Assembly: GCF_008704935.1 (NCBI RefSeq)
Contig: NZ_CP023692.1
Span: forward strand, 4,454,001 to 4,518,000
Direction of reading: 5' to 3'
Source of the DNA: Streptomyces vinaceus
GTDB lineage: Bacteria > Actinomycetota > Actinomycetes > Streptomycetales > Streptomycetaceae
DNA: 64,000 nt
Each line of letters starts with the position of its first letter. Within the stretch, counting starts at the first letter, position 1. Positions 59,573 to 64,000 of the stretch are shown here, piece after piece. The notes below the pieces were generated by a model that saw nothing but the letters and a program-made list of their open reading frames with translations, did no database searches and had not been told where the DNA came from. The position numbers were made by a program, and so were the translations under genes.

Positions 59573-60916
59573 TCAGGCGCGCGGGCGGCCCATCGCGCGG
59601 TAGGTCCAGCCGGCCGCGCGCCAGCGGTCGGTGTCCAGGGCGTTGCGGCCGTCGAGGATCAGCCGGTCGGTGACGACCGCGCCCAGCGCCACCGGGTCGA
59701 GGTCGCGGAACTCGCGCCACTCGGTGAGGTGCAGGACGACCTCCGCGCCGCGGGCCGCCTCCAGCGCCGAGTCCGCGTACCCGAGCGTCGGGAAGACGCG
59801 GCGGGCGTTGTCCATGCCCTTCGGGTCGTAGACGGTGACCTGGCCGCCCTGGAGGTGGATCTGCCCGGCCACGTTCAGCGCGGGGGAGTCGCGGACGTCG
59901 TCGGAGTCCGGCTTGAAGGTGGCGCCGAGCACCGCGACCCGCTTGCCGAGGAAGGACCCGCCCACGGCCTCGCGGGCCAGCTCGACCATGTGGCCGCGGC
60001 GGCGCATGTTGATCGAGTCGACCTCGCGCAGGAAGGTCAGCGCCTGGTCCGCGCCGAGCTCGCCGGCGCGCGCCATGAAGGCCCGGATGTCCTTGGGCAG
60101 GCAGCCGCCGCCGAAACCGATGCCGGCGCGCAGGAACTTCTTGCCGATGCGGTCGTCGTGGCCGATGGCCTCGGCCAGCTTGACCACGTCGCCGCCGGCC
60201 GCCTCGCAGACCTCCGCCATCGCGTTGATGAACGAGATCTTGGTGGCGAGGAAGGAGTTGGCGGCGGTCTTGACGAGCTCGGCGGTCGGGAAGTCGGTCA
60301 CCACCAGCGGGCTGCCCTCCGCCATCGGCGTGCCGTACACCTCGCGCAGTACCTTCTCGCCGCGCTCGCCGTGGACGCCGATCACGATCCGGTCGGGGTG
60401 CAGGGTGTCCTGCACGGCGAAGCCCTCGCGCAGGAACTCCGGGTTCCACGCCAGCTCGACCTCGTCGCCCGCGGGGGCCAGCTCGGCCAGCTTCGCGGCG
60501 AGCCGCTCCGCCGAGCCCACCGGCACGGTGGACTTGCCGACGACCAGGACCGGGCGGGTCAGGTGCGGGGCGAGGGACTCGATCGCGGAGTCGACGTAAC
60601 TCATGTCGCAGGCGTACTCGCCGTGCTTCTGCGGGGTGTTGACGCAGACGAAGTGGACGTCACCGAAGGCGCCGACCTCCTCCCAGGACTGCGTGAAGCG
60701 CAGCCGCCCGGTGGAGCCCGGCAGGCCCTCGACGTGCGCGGCGAGGAGCTCCTCCAGCCCGGGCTCGTACATCGGCACCCGGCCCGCGGACAGCATCTCG
60801 ATCTTCTCCGACACCACGTCCAGCCCGAGCACCTCGAAGCCCAGCTCCGCCATCGCCGCGGCGTGGGTGGCGCCGAGGTAGCCGGTGCCGATCACAGTGA
60901 TCCTGAGGGGGGCCAT
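59573..60916 (-). CDS. UDP-glucose/GDP-mannose 6-dehydrogenase family
   Basis: 447 residues. Two-step NAD-dependent oxidation of a nucleotide sugar to the uronic acid. N-terminal Rossmann site (ITVIGTGYLGATHAAAMAELG), KSTVPVG, AWNPEFLREGFAV, the catalytic Cys near residue 272 (GIGFGGGCLPKDIRAF), and GATFKPDSDDVRDSPAL. Glucose is the more common substrate in this subgroup, but the sugar is not certain. ATG 60916 with CTGGAG six bases upstream. It is divergent from the acyl-CoA dehydrogenase and could feed wall or capsule polysaccharide. Confidence 0.94.
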   Translation of the reverse strand: MAPLRITVIGTGYLGATHAAAMAELGFEVLGLDVVSEKIEMLSAGRVPMYEPGLEELLAAHVEGLPGSTGRLRFTQSWEEVGAFGDVHFVCVNTPQKHGEYACDMSYVDSAIESLAPHLTRPVLVVGKSTVPVGSAERLAAKLAELAPAGDEVELAWNPEFLREGFAVQDTLHPDRIVIGVHGERGEKVLREVYGTPMAEGSPLVVTDFPTAELVKTAANSFLATKISFINAMAEVCEAAGGDVVKLAEAIGHDDRIGKKFLRAGIGFGGGCLPKDIRAFMARAGELGADQALTFLREVDSINMRRRGHMVELAREAVGGSFLGKRVAVLGATFKPDSDDVRDSPALNVAGQIHLQGGQVTVYDPKGMDNARRVFPTLGYADSALEAARGAEVVLHLTEWREFRDLDPVALGAVVTDRLILDGRNALDTDRWRAAGWTYRAMGRPRA

Positions 60917-61050
60917 GGGTGCTCCAGAGGTGCGGGGCCGTTTGCGGCCACTGAGCATAGTCGGGCCGCTCAGGGGGGACGTTCCCCAGGAGACCCGGCT
61001 GTCACGCAGCTCACGTACTCCGTACATATCGCTGCCGGGACGCCGGACAC

Positions 61051-61080
61051 TAAGATTTGGGTTACTTAACGGTAGTTAGC
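61051..61080 (+). promoter_or_regulatory. Putative promoter and palindrome of acyl-CoA dehydrogenase gene
   Basis: A -10-like TAAGAT at 61051-61056 is followed by TTACTTAACGGTAGTTAG (61062-61079) containing TAAC-GGTA-GTTA. This resembles the short palindromes used by TetR-type fatty-acid repressors. Suggestive only. Confidence 0.35.
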
Positions 61081-61110
61081 ATCACGCATCACACTTGGGG
61101 AGTGAGAGTC

Positions 61111-62268
61111 TTGGCGGGTTCTGCCGACTTCGACCTGTACCGCCCGGCCGAGGAGCACGACATGCTCCGCGAGTCCGTCCGCTCGCTCGCCGAGGCGAAG
61201 ATCCTGCCGTTCGCCGCCGCGGTCGACGAGGAGGCCCGCTTCCCGCAGGAGGCGCACGACGCGCTCGTCGCCAACGACCTGCACGCCGTCCACGTCCCGG
61301 AGACCTACGGCGGCGCGGGCGCGGACGCGCTGGCCACCGTGATCGTGATCGAGGAAGTGGCCCGCGTCTGCGCGTCGTCCTCCCTGATCCCGGCCGTGAA
61401 CAAGCTCGGTTCGCTCCCGGTGATCCTCTCCGGCTCCGAGGACCTGAAGAAGAAGTACCTCGGCCCGCTGGCCAAGGGCGACGGCATGTTCTCGTACTGC
61501 CTCTCCGAGCCCGACGCGGGCTCGGACGCGGCCGGCATGAAGACCCGCGCGGTGCGCGACGGTGACTTCTGGGTGCTCAACGGCGTCAAGCGCTGGATCA
61601 CCAACGCGGGCGTCTCCGAGTACTACACGGTCATGGCCGTGACGGACCCGGAGAAGCGCTCGAAGGGCATCTCGGCCTTCGTCGTGGAGAAGTCCGACGA
61701 GGGCGTCTCCTTCGGCGCCCCGGAGAAGAAGCTCGGCATCAAGGGCTCCCCGACCCGCGAGGTCTACCTCGACAACGTGCGGATCCCGGCCGACCGCATG
61801 ATCGGCGCCGAGGGCACCGGATTCGCCACCGCGATGAAGACCCTGGACCACACCCGCATCACCATCGCGGCCCAGGCGCTCGGCATCGCCCAGGGCGCCC
61901 TGGACTACGCCAAGGGCTACGTCCAGGAGCGCAAGCAGTTCGGCAAGCCGATCGGCGACTTCCAGGGCGTGCAGTTCATGCTCGCCGACATGGCCATGAA
62001 GGTCTCGGCCGCCCGCGCCCTGACCTACCAGGCCGCAGCCGCCTCCGAGCGCGGTGACGCCGACCTGACGTACCTCGGCGCGGCGGCCAAGTGCTTCGCC
62101 TCCGACATCGCCATGGAGGTCACCACGGACGCCGTCCAGCTCCTCGGCGGCTACGGCTACACCCGCGACTACCCGGTGGAGCGCATGATGCGCGACGCCA
62201 AGATCACCCAGATCTACGAGGGCACGAACCAGGTCCAGCGGATCGTCATGGCCCGCAACCTCCCGTAG
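61111..62268 (+). CDS. Acyl-CoA dehydrogenase
   Basis: 385 residues. FAD enzyme of fatty-acid or branched amino-acid beta-oxidation. YCLSEPDAGSDAAGM, WITNAG, LGIKGSPTREVYLDNVRIPADRMIG, and the C-terminal catalytic Glu near residue 370 (IYEGTNQVQRIVMARNL). TTG 61111 is chosen because GGGGAG lies eight bases upstream, and in-frame GTG 61102 overlaps that ribosome site. A hairpin follows. Acyl chain preference cannot be read from the sequence. Confidence 0.94.
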   Translation: MAGSADFDLYRPAEEHDMLRESVRSLAEAKILPFAAAVDEEARFPQEAHDALVANDLHAVHVPETYGGAGADALATVIVIEEVARVCASSSLIPAVNKLGSLPVILSGSEDLKKKYLGPLAKGDGMFSYCLSEPDAGSDAAGMKTRAVRDGDFWVLNGVKRWITNAGVSEYYTVMAVTDPEKRSKGISAFVVEKSDEGVSFGAPEKKLGIKGSPTREVYLDNVRIPADRMIGAEGTGFATAMKTLDHTRITIAAQALGIAQGALDYAKGYVQERKQFGKPIGDFQGVQFMLADMAMKVSAARALTYQAAAASERGDADLTYLGAAAKCFASDIAMEVTTDAVQLLGGYGYTRDYPVERMMRDAKITQIYEGTNQVQRIVMARNLP

Positions 62269-62283
62269 CGGCCCGCACCGCGA

Positions 62284-62317
62284 CGAACGGCCCCCGGCGT
62301 GTGCCGGGGGCCGTTCG
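62284..62317 (+). terminator. Terminator after acyl-CoA dehydrogenase
   Basis: Perfect 15-bp inverted repeat (62284-62298 and 62303-62317), loop GTGT. Confidence 0.8.
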
Positions 62318-62473
62318 CGTGCGGTGGGCGGGCGGCGCGTGCGATCTGTCACCCGGATGGGTCTAGACAGGGGCCCGCCCCCGGGCCGCCGGGGTGGGGG
62401 CGGGGCACGATCGGCTGGGGCCGTGGTTTCGGTCGTACGGCCCGCACGCGTGAGGTGAGGGGACGGAACGCCA

Positions 62474-63691
62474 GTGACGGACAGCGCAGGCATACCGGGC
62501 GGCCCCGAAGCCGCCGGAGGCTCCTCGAAGCCTCCGCGCGGCCGTCGGCGCCGTCTGCTGCGCTGGATCGCCCTCGGGCTGGCCCTGCTGGTCCTGTGCG
62601 GGGCGGCGGTCGGCTGGTGGATCTACCGCAAGCTCGACGGGAACATCACCGAGGACACCTCGGCCGCCGCCGAGCTGGAGCGCTACGAGCGCGAGCGCCC
62701 CACCCACTCCGTGGGCGGCTCGCAGAACATCCTGCTCATCGGCTCGGACTCGCGCTCCGGCAAGGAGAACGCCCGCTACGGCCGGGACCGCGGCACCGAG
62801 CGCTCGGACACCGCGATCCTGCTGCACCTGCCCGCGGACCGCAGGAGCGCGACGGCGGTCTCGATACCCCGGGACCTGATGACGCCGATCCCCGCCTGCC
62901 TGACGGCCGACGGCAGCCGCACCGCCGAGCGGCTCGCCCAGTTCAACTGGGCCTACGAGTGGGGCGGGGCCGCCTGCACGATCCGTACGGTGGAGAAACT
63001 CACCGGAATCCGGATCGACCACCACATGGTGGTCGATTTCGGCGGGTTCAAGAAGATGGTCGACGCGGTCGGCGGGGTGGAGATCTGCCTCAAGCAGCCG
63101 ATGAAGGACTCCGAGGCGAAGCTCAAGCTCCCGGCCGGCCGGCAGACCCTGCACGGCGAGCAGGCCCTCGGGTTCGTCCGCGCCCGCTACAGCCTCGGCA
63201 ACGGCAGCGACACCGAACGGATGGAGCGCCAGCAGCAGTTCCTCGGCTCGCTGGTCAAGAAGGTGCAGAGCAACGGGGTGCTGCTGAACCCGGGCCGCCT
63301 CTACCCGCTGCTGGACGCCGCCACCTCCTCGGTGACCACCGACCCCGGGCTGGCCTCGCTGCGCGGCCTGTACGAACTGGTACGGGGCGTGCGGGACATA
63401 CCCGCGGAGCAGGTCAAGTTCCTCACCGTGCCCCGCCGCCCGTACGCCGCCGACCCGAACCGGGACGAGCTGGTGCAGCCGGAGGCGGCGCAACTCTTCG
63501 AGCGCCTGCGGACGGACAAGCCGCTCACGGTGACCCCGCCGAGCCCGGCGGCGGCCGAAACCGAACAGGCCCCGCAGAGCTCCCGCGACGGCGAAACGGA
63601 GCCCTCCGCGCCCCCCGAGGGAACCGCGACCGCCCCCGTTCCCGTCCCCACCTTCACGGGAACCACGGCGGGCGCGGCCGATTGCCGGTAA
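62474..63691 (+). CDS. LytR-CpsA-Psr (LCP) family cell-wall ligase
   Basis: 405 residues. N-terminal cytosolic basic stretch (KPPRGRRRRLLRW), one membrane helix (IALGLALLVLCGAAVGWWIY), and an external LCP domain (SQNILLIGSDSRSGKENARYGRDRGTERSDTAILLHLPADRR, VSIPRDLMTPIPAC, FVRARYSLGNGSDTERMERQQQFLGSL). Attaches polymers such as teichoic acids or capsule from lipid carriers to peptidoglycan. A Thr/Ala/Pro-rich C-terminal tail ends GAADCR. GTG 62474. Another LCP-like gene starts at 63918. Confidence 0.93.
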   Translation: MTDSAGIPGGPEAAGGSSKPPRGRRRRLLRWIALGLALLVLCGAAVGWWIYRKLDGNITEDTSAAAELERYERERPTHSVGGSQNILLIGSDSRSGKENARYGRDRGTERSDTAILLHLPADRRSATAVSIPRDLMTPIPACLTADGSRTAERLAQFNWAYEWGGAACTIRTVEKLTGIRIDHHMVVDFGGFKKMVDAVGGVEICLKQPMKDSEAKLKLPAGRQTLHGEQALGFVRARYSLGNGSDTERMERQQQFLGSLVKKVQSNGVLLNPGRLYPLLDAATSSVTTDPGLASLRGLYELVRGVRDIPAEQVKFLTVPRRPYAADPNRDELVQPEAAQLFERLRTDKPLTVTPPSPAAAETEQAPQSSRDGETEPSAPPEGTATAPVPVPTFTGTTAGAADCR

Positions 63692-63917
63692 AGCAATCCC
63701 AAAAGGCGGTGCCCGAACCGAAGGCCTTGGGTGGTTTGGCCCGTTATAAGGGGAGTGGAATTTGTCACCACCATGGTTTGCGGTCAACTGGGGCGGATAA
63801 GGTGAGCGATCCGGTGCCCAGGTCAGACCAGAGAGGCCGTGCACCAGCAGCCGGATCGTTGACCGAGCGTCTTGGGGGAGACGCGTCGCGAGGCACCGAC
63901 GGAGGATTCGAGCAACC

Positions 63918-64000
63918 GTGGATGCGCAAAGCCGTGGGCGGGCGGAAGAAATCGACCCCGCAGACCAGTGGGTGCTCAACCCCCGCACTGGCAACTACGA
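63918..64000 (+). CDS. Start of a second LCP-family gene (3' part outside window)
   Basis: GTG 63918, with GGAGGA 11 bases upstream, opens a frame MDAQSRGRAEEIDPADQWVLNPRTGNYE that runs off the window. The phrase DPADQWVLNPRTGNYEL is typical of the N-terminus of a long Streptomyces LytR/LCP protein, from memory of the family. Only 27 residues are visible, so the assignment is tentative. Confidence 0.6.
   Translation, partial: MDAQSRGRAEEIDPADQWVLNPRTGNY

Overview
The window is chromosomal DNA of a high-GC actinomycete, almost certainly a Streptomyces. Evidence: very high GC with strong third-position G/C bias, frequent GTG/TTG starts, many 4-bp ATGA/GTGA gene overlaps, an Rpf-like/LysM gene pair, and the tRNA-Leu(UAA) gene that Streptomyces workers call bldA. 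From memory (not checked), the order mfd - SurA-like lipoprotein - mazG - P450 - two Rpf genes - eno - divIC-like - ppx/gppA - ndh - cfa - ABC exporter - bldA - thiolase - cbs - hut - purK/purE resembles the S. coelicolor SCO3110 to SCO3045 region. This is therefore mostly core chromosome with a few accessory insertions.

Layout. 1-9.2 kb: end of an ABC permease, mfd, a lipoprotein, a small membrane protein coupled to a soluble Ser/Thr kinase. 9.2-16.2 kb: YfhO-type membrane protein, SurA-like lipoprotein, MazG, globin-reductase fusion, cytochrome P450. 16.2-22.2 kb: two secreted Rpf/LysM muralytic enzymes (the second behind a ydaO-type c-di-AMP riboswitch), enolase, FtsB/DivIC protein, DUF501 protein, Ppx/GppA phosphatase. 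22.2-29.7 kb: a RelE-toxin remnant, type II NADH dehydrogenase with a Rex-like operator, a cyclopropane-synthase-like methyltransferase, an ABC exporter pair, bldA. 30-37.8 kb: Bax-inhibitor-like protein, small unknowns, a 103-bp tandem repeat at the thiolase stop, thiolase, SGNH hydrolase, cystathionine beta-synthase. 37.9-45.7 kb: RpiR regulator, PLP decarboxylase and a four-gene histidine-utilisation operon (hutU, M20 hydrolase, hutF, hutI). 45.8-50.5 kb: an operon of four exported cell-surface proteins plus a small secreted Cys protein. 50.6-64 kb: POT peptide transporter, two-component system, GtrA protein, purK-purE, two M19 dipeptidase homologues (the second apparently a pseudoenzyme), nucleotide-sugar dehydrogenase, acyl-CoA dehydrogenase, and LCP cell-wall ligases.

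The least-described unit is the surface operon at 45.8-50.0 kb. It has two proteins with sortase-type tails (LPQTG and LAETG) that share a two-cysteine domain present three times in all, and these flank two single-pass membrane proteins, one of which resembles the DUF916/WxL-interacting family. The layout recalls the WxL surface complexes of Firmicutes. A second notable unit is the hut region, where near-identical TGAAT/ATTCA palindromes lie upstream of both the RpiR regulator and hutU, and an M20 hydrolase occupies the place where an N-formylglutamate deformylase is expected.

Genes near each other act in linked ways. Cell-wall growth and remodelling is served by the Rpf enzymes, LCP proteins, DivIC, GtrA and the sugar dehydrogenase. 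Redox and energy metabolism is served by ndh, enolase, thiolase and the acyl-CoA dehydrogenase. Strong GC-rich hairpins separate most transcription units.
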